DNA from: Lentzea terrae
GTDB taxonomy: Bacteria > Actinomycetota > Actinomycetes > Mycobacteriales > Pseudonocardiaceae
Length of the DNA: 64,000 nt
Assembly: GCF_003265345.1 (NCBI RefSeq)
Contig: NZ_QFWW01000004.1
Coordinates: forward strand, 279,846 to 343,845
Reading direction: 5' to 3'
The stretch's first letter is position 1; each line of letters begins with the position of its first letter. A model generated the notes under the pieces. The model searched no databases. It saw nothing but the letters and a program-made list of their open reading frames with translations, and was not told where the DNA came from. The position numbers and the translations under genes are program-made. Shown one piece after another: positions 42,082 through 50,996 of this stretch.

Positions 42082-43254
42082 TCACTCCTGAGCCATCGCG
42101 TTGCCGAGGATCTTCGGGGCCAGGGGCACCGAGATCTCGGGATATTCCTTCCCCCTGAACTTGGGGACGATCCCGCCGTCGAGCATGTCGGCCGCGTTGT
42201 CGAGTCGCCGGTCGCCAACGCCCAGGTTGTCGCGGAGGTTGCGGTTGACGTTGTCGCCCAGGTCCGCCTTGACCTTGCTGTAGTCCTTGTCCAACTTGTC
42301 TCCGCGCTGACCGAGCTCCTTGAGCTTGTCGACGTCCTTGGCGTCGAGCTTGCCCGCCTGCGCTTTTTTCGCCATGTGCAGGGCTTGCTGGGCGTGCTTG
42401 GCAGCGTCCTGGTTGTACGTCTTGACGCTGTCGCGGAGGTTGCGGGTCGTTCCCTTGATCATGTCCCGCGACTTCTTGGCGTCGTCGGCGACCTTCTCCA
42501 GCTGCTTGACGACCTTGCTGATCTTCTTGGCGTTCTTGCCTGCCGTGATCGTGCCCTGCACGACCGTGTCTGCGATGAACGCGGCTTGAGAGGCACCGAA
42601 CGTGATCGGGGTGAGGGCACTGGCGGCCGCGAACTTGATGATCGCGTTGGAGACGAAGCTCGCGATGGCGTCGCGGACCGCGCCGCGGACGACACCGACC
42701 GCCGACGCCGCAACCGTCATCGCGGACGCGGCGGAGGTGGCATGGCTCGCGCCACCGGCCACGACGTTGGAGAAGTCCTGCACGGCTTTCCGATAACCGT
42801 CGATCGCGGCGCCTTGGGACTGGCTCAGTGCACCGACAGTGCCGCTGTACTTGTCGGCGGTCTCCTGCATGCGCTTGGCGATGTTGCTCCACGTCAGTGC
42901 CATCGCGTTCACGGCGTCCGGGTCGCCCGCAAGGAGGTCGAGTCCCTCCTTGAGGAAACCGATGTGCTCGATCAGCCATCCGATGCCCGCAGACAGGAGG
43001 CTGCCCATCGGATTCGTCACGAACCCGAGCAGGTCCATGCCGAACGCCGCCAGGTCTCCGGCGACCGCACCCCAATCGCCTTTGATGCCGTCGTAGATCA
43101 GGTTGGCGGAGCTGCTGAAGATGCCCGCCGCGTCCCAGGCCTGGGTAGGACTGTCGAAGTTCGACCTCTGGACGAGGCTCTCCTTCTCGAACCCCTCGGT
43201 GGCGTTGACCGGGTTCAACTGCTCGACGGACTTCGGCTTCTCCTCGGCGGTCAA
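42082..43254 (-). CDS. WXG100/ESX-type secretion substrate-like protein
   Basis: 390 residues. An N-terminal disordered stretch; a GIGWLIEHIGFLKEGLDLLAG-type helix followed by WSNIAKRMQETADKYSGTV, a helical hairpin like WXG100 or PPE-type ESX substrates; Ala-rich hydrophobic helices (about 160-245); then a long charged, coiled-coil-like C-terminus rich in Lys/Asp. No toxin motif is recognised. It overlaps the EspC-like gene by 4 nt. After its TGA (42082-42084) the same frame stays open for 34 charged codons and then overlaps the next start exactly as the other genes do, so the gene may have been truncated at its end. Confidence 0.72.
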   Translation of the reverse strand: MTAEEKPKSVEQLNPVNATEGFEKESLVQRSNFDSPTQAWDAAGIFSSSANLIYDGIKGDWGAVAGDLAAFGMDLLGFVTNPMGSLLSAGIGWLIEHIGFLKEGLDLLAGDPDAVNAMALTWSNIAKRMQETADKYSGTVGALSQSQGAAIDGYRKAVQDFSNVVAGGASHATSAASAMTVAASAVGVVRGAVRDAIASFVSNAIIKFAAASALTPITFGASQAAFIADTVVQGTITAGKNAKKISKVVKQLEKVADDAKKSRDMIKGTTRNLRDSVKTYNQDAAKHAQQALHMAKKAQAGKLDAKDVDKLKELGQRGDKLDKDYSKVKADLGDNVNRNLRDNLGVGDRRLDNAADMLDGGIVPKFRGKEYPEISVPLAPKILGNAMAQE

Positions 43255-43583
43255 GGCTTCACCCCGTCAAGGCCCTCTCGGAGCTTCTTGAACGCCTGGG
43301 CCATTGCGTCTTCCTGGTCGGCGTAGGCCTGGCGCATGTCCGCGAACCGTTCGACGACGTCGTCGCCGGCAGCCTTCACCGTGTCGACGTACTCCCGTGC
43401 GTCATTCGTCCAGCGCTCCATGATCTGGGCGAAGAACATGCCGACAACGCCCCAAGCCTGCGGGTTGCCGACGTAGTCCGCACCGGCGTCTGCTGCGGAG
43501 GGCAGCCCCGCGATGAGGGCTTTCAGTTCGCGCTCGTGCGCTTCGAGTGCTGACAGGTCGACCTGGTAGCCGCCGGACATCAC
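43251..43583 (-). CDS. EspC-like type VII secretion target
   Basis: 110 residues, all helical: VDLSALEAHERELKALIAGL, a central GNPQAWGVVGMFFAQIMERW and a second helix EYVDTVKAAGDDVVERFADMRQ. This is the layout of ESX/EspC-type small secreted proteins that pair with larger substrates. The QAWG turn replaces WXG. Overlaps both neighbours by 4 nt, so it is made stoichiometrically with them. Confidence 0.78.
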   Translation of the reverse strand: MMSGGYQVDLSALEAHERELKALIAGLPSAADAGADYVGNPQAWGVVGMFFAQIMERWTNDAREYVDTVKAAGDDVVERFADMRQAYADQEDAMAQAFKKLREGLDGVKP

Positions 43584-44101
43584 CAGCCACCTTCCTTCTT
43601 GAAGGGGCTGCGCTGGTCGAAGTCCGTGTCGTCGTCCTCAACGGGACGACGCACCGGGCGCGGCGCGGGCGGCTGGGTTGCGACGGCGTCCTGTTGTTCC
43701 TCGTTCACCACGAACTGCCGAGGCGCAGGAGCGGGGGCGAGGTCCTCGTCCGGGACGTCGATCTGCGGGATCTGCGACTGCACGAACTGCATCGCGTCGC
43801 TGTTCTCGCCGATCACCGGCGCCATGATCGTGGCGATCTGGCCGACGGCTTGGGCCTGGGCGCGCTTCGCGGTGGACAGCACCAATGCGGCCAGGCGGTC
43901 TTTGGGCATCTCGTCGGCCTTCGTGCCGAAGGACAGGCTGAGCAGCGCACCCCCGGCGCTCACGCTCACCGTCACGGCGCCATCCGAGCTCGTGGCCGAA
44001 CCGGTCAAACCAGCGATTTGCGACTTGGCTTCCTCCGCCTTTTCGAGCAGTGCGGCGGTGCGCTGCTCGTAGTCCTCGACGAGCTGGTGTGGATCAGTCA
44101 T
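43580..44101 (-). CDS. YbaB/EbfC-family DNA-binding-like protein
   Basis: 173 residues. A coiled-coil first helix (HQLVEDYEQRTAALLEKAEEAKSQ, split here by position 1-27), a three-stranded core (AVTVSVSAGGALLSLSFG) and a last helix match YbaB. The C-terminal 60 residues are a Pro/Asp-rich disordered tail not found in housekeeping YbaB. In actinomycetes such variants lead operons of ESX-type substrates; their job there is unknown. First gene of the coupled set. Confidence 0.8.
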   Translation of the reverse strand: MTDPHQLVEDYEQRTAALLEKAEEAKSQIAGLTGSATSSDGAVTVSVSAGGALLSLSFGTKADEMPKDRLAALVLSTAKRAQAQAVGQIATIMAPVIGENSDAMQFVQSQIPQIDVPDEDLAPAPAPRQFVVNEEQQDAVATQPPAPRPVRRPVEDDDTDFDQRSPFKKEGGW

Positions 44102-44106
44102 GCAGG

Positions 44107-44130
44107 CCCCCTTGCACGTACGTGAGGGGG
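44107..44130 (-). promoter_or_regulatory. Hairpin covering the ribosome site of the YbaB gene
   Basis: On the minus strand CCCCCTCAC and GTGCAAGGGGG can pair around GTAC. The 3' arm AAGGGGG is the Shine-Dalgarno of the YbaB start (ATG at 44101, 5 nt away). It could limit translation of the type VII-substrate operon. Confidence 0.4.
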
Positions 44131-44169
44131 ACGTTACCGAGAGCGACCGGAGGGCGCTGGCGAAACGGG

Positions 44170-45087
44170 CTAAGTGGGACGCGGGGCGGAGGGTCCGAGC
44201 ACGTCAACGGCCGCGAGCCAGGCCGCGCCCGCCGCTCCCTCGGTCGCCATGATCACCTGGGCGTTGCAGCGTGTGAGCAGTTCCTGTTTCAGGTGCGTGC
44301 CGACGGGGGTCTTGATCAGCGAGCCCACCAGCACGATCGGTGAGGTGTCGGAAGGCTCGCGCACGGCCGACGCGGTGTCGGCCAGCAAACGCGCGGCCGA
44401 GGCGACCATCGTCAGCGCTTCGGGGTCGCCGTGGTGGTAGGCGGCGCTGACCAGTGGGGCGAACTGGGCGAGTTTGATCGGTGGCTGGTTGTTCACGGCG
44501 TTGATCAGCTGGCCGCGGTTCCGGGCGCCGGCGGCGGTCAGGACGGCGGTGGCGAGGCCTTCGAGGGGTGCGTCCAGGTCCAGCAGGCGGAGCGTTGCGC
44601 GCACGGCTTCGCGGCCCAGCCAGAACGCCGAGCCGTCGTCGCCGATCAGCCAGCCGTAGCCGCCGGACTGGCCGACCATGCGGTGGTCGACGATGCGGGC
44701 CGCGATGGAACCCGTGCCCGCCACCAGGACCGTGCCGTCGGGGGACGAGGTGCCGGTGGCGAACGCGGCCTCGCAGTCGGTGATCACGCGCATCGGGCAG
44801 TGCAGACCCGCGCTTTCCCACGCCTGTCGAAAAAGCGAGAGGACCGCCGGGTCGGTCATCTTCGACGCGCCGGCCATGCCCAGGACGCCGGAGCGGACCT
44901 TGCGGGAGTCCAGGCCGTCCAGGGCCGCGGCCAGGGCCTCGCCGATGTGGGCCGCCGCCACCGAGGGCGGGTGCGAGTTCGGGTTCGCGCCGCCCGCCAC
45001 GCCCTGGCCCAGGCGGGCGCCGTCGAGATCGAGCACCAACGCCCTGGTCGACGTGCCGCCCGCGTCGAGTCCCACCACCAGATCCAT
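44170..45087 (-). CDS. BadF/BadG-type sugar kinase, second copy
   Basis: 305 residues of the ASKHA fold: GLDAGGTSTRALVLDLDG phosphate loop, LVAGTGSIAARI, GYGWLIGDDGSAFWLGREA (the GlcNAc-kinase substrate loop) and a C-terminal IVLVGSLIKTPVG adenosine motif. Shares the layout of the kinase ending at 32375 but with clearly different sequence. Probable N-acetylglucosamine or related amino-sugar kinase in the cytoplasm. It is not in an obvious sugar operon; a subtilase gene lies upstream on the same strand. Confidence 0.85.
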   Translation of the reverse strand: MDLVVGLDAGGTSTRALVLDLDGARLGQGVAGGANPNSHPPSVAAAHIGEALAAALDGLDSRKVRSGVLGMAGASKMTDPAVLSLFRQAWESAGLHCPMRVITDCEAAFATGTSSPDGTVLVAGTGSIAARIVDHRMVGQSGGYGWLIGDDGSAFWLGREAVRATLRLLDLDAPLEGLATAVLTAAGARNRGQLINAVNNQPPIKLAQFAPLVSAAYHHGDPEALTMVASAARLLADTASAVREPSDTSPIVLVGSLIKTPVGTHLKQELLTRCNAQVIMATEGAAGAAWLAAVDVLGPSAPRPT

Positions 45088-45138
45088 ACCGACCGAGTAT
45101 GCCGAGCAACGCTCAGCTCGGGCACGCCCAACCGGGTA

Positions 45139-47961
45139 TCACCGGATCAGCGTGCGGTTACCGGTTGCGTTGTGGTGGAACAACACCATCGATCCAGCGG
45201 GAACTTGATCACCCGGATGGACCACAGTGGACAGTGACGGCACGGTCACGCCGTAGTCGAAGACGGCAGAAGGAGCAACGTCGACCAGCTCGTCGGAGTC
45301 CGCCGGTGCGGTGTACGGGCCGGCCACGCCGACGGTGTAGGTCACCGGGCCGGGTGGCAGCACGGACCGCGAGACCGGCAGGACCACGACATCGCTGTCG
45401 AACACGTTCGTGTCGAAGGAGCCGTCCAGGCCGTTCAGCGGCTGCTCGTCCACCACGTCCTCGGTGCCGGCCACGACGGTGCGCGCCAGCCAGATGTCGG
45501 CGGTCACGTTGTCGTCGGCGTTCGTCGGCTTGACGGCGGTGGTCACGAAGTTCTTGCCGCCCACCGAGAACCGCACCTCGGGTTTGGTGTTGCTGCCGAG
45601 GTTGGTCCAGGTGTTCCAGGTCGCGACGCCGAACGCCAGCAGCTCCGGGGTCGCCGTGGCGCCGACGTAGCGGAGGTCGCCGCCGCGCGCCGTGCGGTTG
45701 ACGGCGCAGTTGTCCTGCACGTCCTGGCCGCAGTCGGGCAGGCGGCCGGAACGGGCGCCGAGCTGCAGCACGGTCATGCGAGCCTGGTAGTCCTGCTGGT
45801 CAAGGCCGCGGCCGAAGACCCGGCCCGCCACCACAGTCAGCCGGGACACCGGCTTCGGCGCCGCGTAGACGGGCACCCGCAGCGAGCGGTCGCCCTCGAA
45901 GATCAGCAGGCCGGACGCCTCCGCCAGGAACTGCCGCCCGTCGGCCAGCGACACGGTGGGGTCGGGGGACTTCCGCAGCGCCGCCGGGTTCGAGATCAGC
46001 AGGTACACGGTCACCGACGCCGAACCGCCGGGCGGCAACGCCACACGCGGAGCGCTGACCAGGAACGACACGCCCGGAACCGACGTGATCGGCTCGTATC
46101 GCGCCTGCAGACGAACCCAAGTCGCGCCCTTGTTCACCACACGGATCGTTCGACCGGTCAACACCGGTCCGCCCACCTCGACCGTGCCGAACGACGCATC
46201 CCCCAGCGCCAGCACGTCCGTTGACAGCGCCGCGAGCCCGTCCACCCGACCGGCACCGACCCGCATCGGCGCTTCCCGAACGCCCTCTCCATCACGAACG
46301 ACCCCGGAAGCGGTGTTCATCAAGGCGGCTTTGATCTCTGCGTGAGTCCACTGTGGATGCATCTCGCGCAGCAACGCCGCGATCCCGGCGACGTGCGGCG
46401 AAGCCATCGACGTCCCGCCCAGCGAGACGCCGTCCGAGGCGGTTCCGGAGGCGGCGGAGAAGATCGTGTCACCCGGCGCGGCCACCGAGATCGACGAACG
46501 AGACCGCGAAGAAGACGGAGTGATCGTGTCCGCGATCGAGGGTTCCACCGAAGGCACTGCCTGCTTCAACGCGGAGGACAGGTGCACGGTCAACGTGCCG
46601 GCCTCCAACGCCGGACGCAGAGCAGCCGAAGCCGCCGACGTCAGCTGGAACACCGGGATGTGGGCGTTGCCGGCGATCTTCGCCGCGAACACCGGCAGCG
46701 AGGTCGGCAGCAGGACACCGGCCGCCCCGGCCTTCCACGCGTTGTCCGTGCGAGCCCCGGAACCGCAGGCGCGAGTGGCGTCGTTGTCGTCCCACTCCAG
46801 CCAGACGATCTTCCCGGCGAGCGGCGCCGAGATCGGCTTGCAACCGTCCACATCGGACGTCAATCGCACCACGGGCGCAGTCAAGTCGATGGGGCCCTTG
46901 AAGTTGAGGCTGTACTGCCCAGCCCACTGCTTGCCGAGCGCCTCCAGGCCGTCCAACTGGGAGAACGAGTCCCGGCTGTTGGCCACCGAGATCGCCTCGA
47001 CAGCGTTGCCCGGCGACCCGGCCACGTCGTAGAAGTCCCCGCCGTTCCCGGCCGCCGCGACGACGATCACGCCGTGCTGCGTCAGCTTGCGCACGAACAG
47101 CGCGTCCGGGTCGTCCGAGGCACCGAAGTCGCTGCCCAGCGACAGGTTCACCACGTCGAGCCGGTCGGAGAAGTCGCCGTCGCCGTTGGGGTCGAGCGCC
47201 CAGTCCAGCGCCTGCGCGGTCAGGTTCGTCCCGCCCTCGCACCCGAACACCTTCAACGCGTAGAGCAACGCCCGAGGCGCGGTGCCCGGTCCGATCTTCA
47301 GCGAGTCGAGATCGACGGAGGAGTAGGACCCACGATAGGTGGAGCCGTCCCGGTTCACCCCGAACCCGGCCGCGGTCCCGGCGACGTGCGTGCCGTGGCC
47401 CTCGCAGTCCAGCGGGTCCGCGTCCGGCTCCGGCAGCGAGCCGGGCTTCCCGGTGTACGCGTCGCCCGCGAAGTCGTGGCCGCCGACGACCTTGGCCGTG
47501 GGGAACGAGCCACCGCCGAAGTCCGCGTGGCGATAATCGATCCCGGTGTCGATCACCCCGATCCGGACGCCGTCGCCGAACCGTCCGAACGACTGCCACG
47601 CGGCGGAAGTCCGGGTGAGACGAACGGCGTGCGCGTTGGTGAGCTTTTTCGGCTCCATCCGGTGGACCGCACGGACCTCTGGCATGCGGAACAAAGCAGA
47701 CAGTCGTGATTTCTCCGTTGCGAGGACGACGCCCGGCACCGCGTTGGACGTTCGGGCAGCCTCCCGGCCGCCAGACCGGGAAACCACTCGAGAAGCCTGC
47801 GCCGAAGTGCGGTCCCGGGCCGAACGGGCCTGTGAAACAGAGGCCGTGTCGACGGCGGCGACCGAGGTCAGCTCCACGAAAACGGTTACGGGCTCGACTG
47901 GGCCGGACGGCGTGGTCAGTGCGCCCGCCAGGAGTGCTGCGGCTACCAATTTCATGATCAA
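45139..47961 (-). CDS. Secreted subtilisin-like (S8) serine peptidase
   Basis: 940 residues. A signal peptide (LVAAALLAGALTTPSG), an I9-like propeptide (about 25-110), then the catalytic domain with Asp138 (GVIDTGID), His189 (GHGTHVAG), oxyanion Asn306 (AAGNGG) and Ser518 (GTSMASPHVAG). A PA domain of about 110 residues is inserted between Asn and Ser (about 355-465), as in large subtilases. The C-terminal 370 residues are beta-rich, Fn3/Ig-like. An extracellular protease for nutrient scavenging. Faces the fucose cluster divergently. Confidence 0.93.
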   Translation of the reverse strand: MIMKLVAAALLAGALTTPSGPVEPVTVFVELTSVAAVDTASVSQARSARDRTSAQASRVVSRSGGREAARTSNAVPGVVLATEKSRLSALFRMPEVRAVHRMEPKKLTNAHAVRLTRTSAAWQSFGRFGDGVRIGVIDTGIDYRHADFGGGSFPTAKVVGGHDFAGDAYTGKPGSLPEPDADPLDCEGHGTHVAGTAAGFGVNRDGSTYRGSYSSVDLDSLKIGPGTAPRALLYALKVFGCEGGTNLTAQALDWALDPNGDGDFSDRLDVVNLSLGSDFGASDDPDALFVRKLTQHGVIVVAAAGNGGDFYDVAGSPGNAVEAISVANSRDSFSQLDGLEALGKQWAGQYSLNFKGPIDLTAPVVRLTSDVDGCKPISAPLAGKIVWLEWDDNDATRACGSGARTDNAWKAGAAGVLLPTSLPVFAAKIAGNAHIPVFQLTSAASAALRPALEAGTLTVHLSSALKQAVPSVEPSIADTITPSSSRSRSSISVAAPGDTIFSAASGTASDGVSLGGTSMASPHVAGIAALLREMHPQWTHAEIKAALMNTASGVVRDGEGVREAPMRVGAGRVDGLAALSTDVLALGDASFGTVEVGGPVLTGRTIRVVNKGATWVRLQARYEPITSVPGVSFLVSAPRVALPPGGSASVTVYLLISNPAALRKSPDPTVSLADGRQFLAEASGLLIFEGDRSLRVPVYAAPKPVSRLTVVAGRVFGRGLDQQDYQARMTVLQLGARSGRLPDCGQDVQDNCAVNRTARGGDLRYVGATATPELLAFGVATWNTWTNLGSNTKPEVRFSVGGKNFVTTAVKPTNADDNVTADIWLARTVVAGTEDVVDEQPLNGLDGSFDTNVFDSDVVVLPVSRSVLPPGPVTYTVGVAGPYTAPADSDELVDVAPSAVFDYGVTVPSLSTVVHPGDQVPAGSMVLFHHNATGNRTLIR

Positions 47962-48022
47962 CCTCTCCTAGTCATCGGACGACTTCACTCAGGGACCTAG
48001 ACGTACGTGCCCTCCCGGGGCT

Positions 48023-48037
48023 ATACATCCGATGTAT
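48023..48037. promoter_or_regulatory. Operator-like palindrome before the fucose operon
   Basis: ATACATC-C-GATGTAT, a perfect 7-1-7 palindrome 31 nt before the first gene of the sugar-acid operon. It has the size and symmetry of FadR-type GntR operators. A 12/15 match on the minus strand (AGACATCCGAGGTCT) lies before the GntR gene at 59656-59670. Confidence 0.65.
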
Positions 48038-48068
48038 TTCGTGCGGTGTGACCAGAGGAGGAACGGCC

Positions 48069-48923
48069 GTGCAGCTTTTGCGCCTCGGGCCGGTCGGCGA
48101 TGAACGTCCTGCAGTGCGGACCGACGACGGGACCACATACGACCTCCTGCCGATCACGCCGGACGTCGACGGCGCGTTCCTCGCGAACGACGGCGTCAAC
48201 CGCGTGCGCGCGGCGCTGGAGGCCGGTGAGCTGGCCGCGATCGACGCGGACGGACTGCGCGTCGGGCCGCCGCTCGCACATCCCGGCAAGGTCATCTGCA
48301 TCGGCCTCAACTACCGCGACCACGCGGAGGAGACCGGCGCGGACATCCCCGGCGAGCCGGTGATGTTCCTCAAGACGCCGGACACGATCGTGGGCCCGTA
48401 CGACGAGGTGCTCGTCCCGCGCCGGTCGGTGAAGACCGACTGGGAGGTCGAGCTCGGCGTCGTCATCGGGCGCACCGCTCGTTACCTCGAGTCCGAAGAG
48501 GACGCTCTGGCCTGCGTCGGCGCGTACGTGCTCTCGCACGACGTCTCCGAGCGCGAGTTCCAGATCGAGCGCGGCGGGACGTGGGACAAGGGCAAGAACT
48601 GCGAGACGTTCAACCCGCTCGGCCCCTTCCTCGTGCCCGCCGACGAGATCGCCGACCCGCAGAGCCTGGAGATGCGGCTCTGGGTGAACGGCGAGATCAA
48701 GCAGAACTCGTCCACCAAGAACATGATCTTCCCGGTGGCGGAGATCGTGCGCTACCTCAGCCAGTTCCTTGTCCTTCGACCGGGTGACGTCATCAACACG
48801 GGTACACCCGCGGGGGTGGCGCTCGGGCAGCCGGAGCCGAAGCCGTACCTGCGCGCCGGCGACGTGGTCGAGCTGGAGATCGAGGGCCTCGGCAAGCAGC
48901 GTCAGACGCTCGGGCAGGCGTGA
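48069..48923 (+). CDS. Fumarylacetoacetate-hydrolase-family enzyme (2,4-diketo-3-deoxy-L-fuconate hydrolase)
   Basis: 284 residues from the GTG at 48069, which has GAGGAGGAAC upstream. FAH fold: [12 protein letters not shown], metal ligands in [20 protein letters not shown] and the C-terminal [15 protein letters not shown] loop. In the non-phosphorylating L-fucose route this family cleaves 2,4-diketo-3-deoxy-L-fuconate to pyruvate and L-lactate; context with fuconate dehydratase and the SDR supports that. First gene of the operon. Confidence 0.9.
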   Translation: MQLLRLGPVGDERPAVRTDDGTTYDLLPITPDVDGAFLANDGVNRVRAALEAGELAAIDADGLRVGPPLAHPGKVICIGLNYRDHAEETGADIPGEPVMFLKTPDTIVGPYDEVLVPRRSVKTDWEVELGVVIGRTARYLESEEDALACVGAYVLSHDVSEREFQIERGGTWDKGKNCETFNPLGPFLVPADEIADPQSLEMRLWVNGEIKQNSSTKNMIFPVAEIVRYLSQFLVLRPGDVINTGTPAGVALGQPEPKPYLRAGDVVELEIEGLGKQRQTLGQA

Positions 48924-48925
48924 CC

Positions 48926-50236
48926 ATGCCCAAGATCATCGAACTGGACGTGCTGGACATCAGGTTCCCCACCTCGCGTGAGCTCGACGGCTCCGACGCG
49001 ATGAACCCGGACCCGGACTACAGCGCCGCGTACGTGGTGCTGCGGACCGACGGCGGACCGGAGGGCCACGGGCTCGCGTTCACGATCGGACGCGGCAACG
49101 ACGTGCAGGCCGCCGCGATCAAGGCGCTGGCACCGCACGTCGTCGGCAAGGACGTGCCGGAGACCGCGAAGGCGTTGGCGGAGCTGTACTTCGAGCTCAT
49201 CGGCGACTCACAGATCCGCTGGCTCGGCCCGGAGAAGGGCGTCGCGCACATGGCGATCGGCGCGGTCGTCAACGCCGCGTGGGACCTCGCCGCCCGCCGC
49301 GCCGGGCTGCCGGTCTGGCGGTTCCTCGCCCAGATGACGCCGGAAGAGATCGTCAGCCTGGTCGACTTCCGCTATCTGAGCGACGCCCTGACGCCCGACG
49401 ACGCGCTGCAGATCCTGCGCAAGATCGAGCACGGCAAGGCCGAACGCGTGGAAACCCTGGTCCGCGACGGATATCCGGCCTACACGACGTCGCCGGGCTG
49501 GCTCGGCTACTCGGACGAGAAGCTCGCCGGCCTCGCCCGCCAGGCACTCGCCGACGGCTTCGACATGATCAAGCTCAAGGTCGGCGGCAGCCTCGACGAC
49601 GACGTGCGCAGGATGAAGCTCGCCCGCGAGGTCGTCGGCGACGAGGTGCGCGTGGCGGTGGACGCGAACCAGCGCTGGGACGTCGACACGGCGGTGCGCT
49701 GGATGCGTGAGCTCGCGCCGTACAACCCGTACTGGATCGAGGAGCCCACCTCGCCGGACGACGTGCTGGCGCACCGCGCGATCGCCGACGCACTGGCCCC
49801 GATCAGGGTCGCGACCGGCGAGCACGTGCAGAACCGCGTGGTGTTCAAGCAGCTGCTGCAGGCCGGCGCGATCGACGTCCTGCAGCTCGACGCCTGCCGG
49901 GTCGCCGGCGTGAACGAGAACATCGCGATCCTGTTGCTGGCCAAGAAGTTCGAGGTGCCGGTCTGCCCGCACGCCGGTGGTGTCGGCCTGTGCGAGCTGG
50001 TGCGGCACCTGTCGTTCTTCGACTACGTCGCGATCTCCGGCGAGGTCGGCGAGCGCGTGATCGAGTGGGTCGACCACCTGCACGAGCACTTCCTGGACCC
50101 GGCCGTCGTCGAGCGCGGCCGTTACCTGGCACCCACCGAGCCGGGATTCTCCGCTCAGCTCAAGGACGAGACGCTGTCCGACTACCGCTTCCCGGAGGGT
50201 CCGGTGTGGACGGCACTGGAGGGCGAGGATGACTGA
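48926..50236 (+). CDS. L-fuconate dehydratase (enolase superfamily)
   Basis: 436 residues from the ATG at 48926; a GTG at 48920 overlapping the previous stop is possible. Mandelate-racemase-group enolase: the KLKVG lysine pair, metal ligands in [18 protein letters not shown] and ATGEHVQNR, then the acid/base [13 protein letters not shown]. This set, with the IEEPTSPDD and PHAGGVGL blocks, is typical of L-fuconate dehydratases. It removes water from L-fuconate to give 2-keto-3-deoxy-L-fuconate. Overlaps the SDR gene by 8 nt. Confidence 0.92.
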   Translation: MPKIIELDVLDIRFPTSRELDGSDAMNPDPDYSAAYVVLRTDGGPEGHGLAFTIGRGNDVQAAAIKALAPHVVGKDVPETAKALAELYFELIGDSQIRWLGPEKGVAHMAIGAVVNAAWDLAARRAGLPVWRFLAQMTPEEIVSLVDFRYLSDALTPDDALQILRKIEHGKAERVETLVRDGYPAYTTSPGWLGYSDEKLAGLARQALADGFDMIKLKVGGSLDDDVRRMKLAREVVGDEVRVAVDANQRWDVDTAVRWMRELAPYNPYWIEEPTSPDDVLAHRAIADALAPIRVATGEHVQNRVVFKQLLQAGAIDVLQLDACRVAGVNENIAILLLAKKFEVPVCPHAGGVGLCELVRHLSFFDYVAISGEVGERVIEWVDHLHEHFLDPAVVERGRYLAPTEPGFSAQLKDETLSDYRFPEGPVWTALEGEDD

Positions 50237-50981
50237 CTTCGAAGGACTTGTCGCCGTCGTCACGGGTGGCGCGTCCGGCATCGGGCTCGCCACGGCGAAC
50301 CTGCTGGCCGGCAGGGGTGCCACGGTCGTGGCGCTGGACCTGAACCCGGACGTCAAGGATCCCCTGGTCGGGATCCGCGCGGACGTGTCGGACGACGAGA
50401 GCGTCAAGGCTGCGATCGCGGAGGTCGTGCAGCGGTTCGGCCGGCTCGACGTCGTCGTCAACAACGCGGGCATCGGCGCCCAGGGCGACGTCACGGCCAA
50501 CGGCGACGACGAGTGGCAGCGGGTCATGAACGTCAACGTGCTCGGCATGATGCGTGTGTCGCGGGCCGCGTTGCCGCACCTCAGGAACTCGCCGGCCGCG
50601 GCGATCGTCAACACCTGCTCCATCGCTGCCTGGGCCGGGCTCCCGCAGCGCGCTCTCTACTCGGCCAGCAAGGGCGCGGTGTACTCGCTGACGCTCGCCA
50701 TGGCCGCCGACCACGTCCGCGAAGGCATTCGCGTCAACGCGGTCGCTCCCGGCACGGCGGACACCCCGTGGGTGGGCCGCCTGCTCGACTCGGCGCCGGA
50801 CCCGGTCGCCGAACGAGCCGCGTTGGAGGCACGCCAGCCGCACGGGCGGCTGGTCTCCGCCGATGAGGTCGCGGGCGCGATCGCCTACCTGGCGAGCCCG
50901 CTTTCCGGTTCCACCGCAGGCACCATCCTCGCCGTCGACGGTGGCATGTACGGCCTGCGCTTGCGCCCGAAGCAGTCATGA
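50229..50981 (+). CDS. SDR-family 2-keto-3-deoxy-L-fuconate dehydrogenase
   Basis: 250 residues. Classical short-chain dehydrogenase: TGGASGIG cofactor loop, Asp37 at the end of strand 2 (favours NAD), NNAG, catalytic Ser131, Tyr144 and Lys148 (YSASK). The FucDH group oxidises C4 of 2-keto-3-deoxy-L-fuconate, giving the diketo acid that the first operon gene splits. The function is inferred from position between dehydratase and transporter; the fold is certain. Confidence 0.9.
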   Translation: MTDFEGLVAVVTGGASGIGLATANLLAGRGATVVALDLNPDVKDPLVGIRADVSDDESVKAAIAEVVQRFGRLDVVVNNAGIGAQGDVTANGDDEWQRVMNVNVLGMMRVSRAALPHLRNSPAAAIVNTCSIAAWAGLPQRALYSASKGAVYSLTLAMAADHVREGIRVNAVAPGTADTPWVGRLLDSAPDPVAERAALEARQPHGRLVSADEVAGAIAYLASPLSGSTAGTILAVDGGMYGLRLRPKQS

Positions 50982-50996
50982 AAGGCAAATGACACG

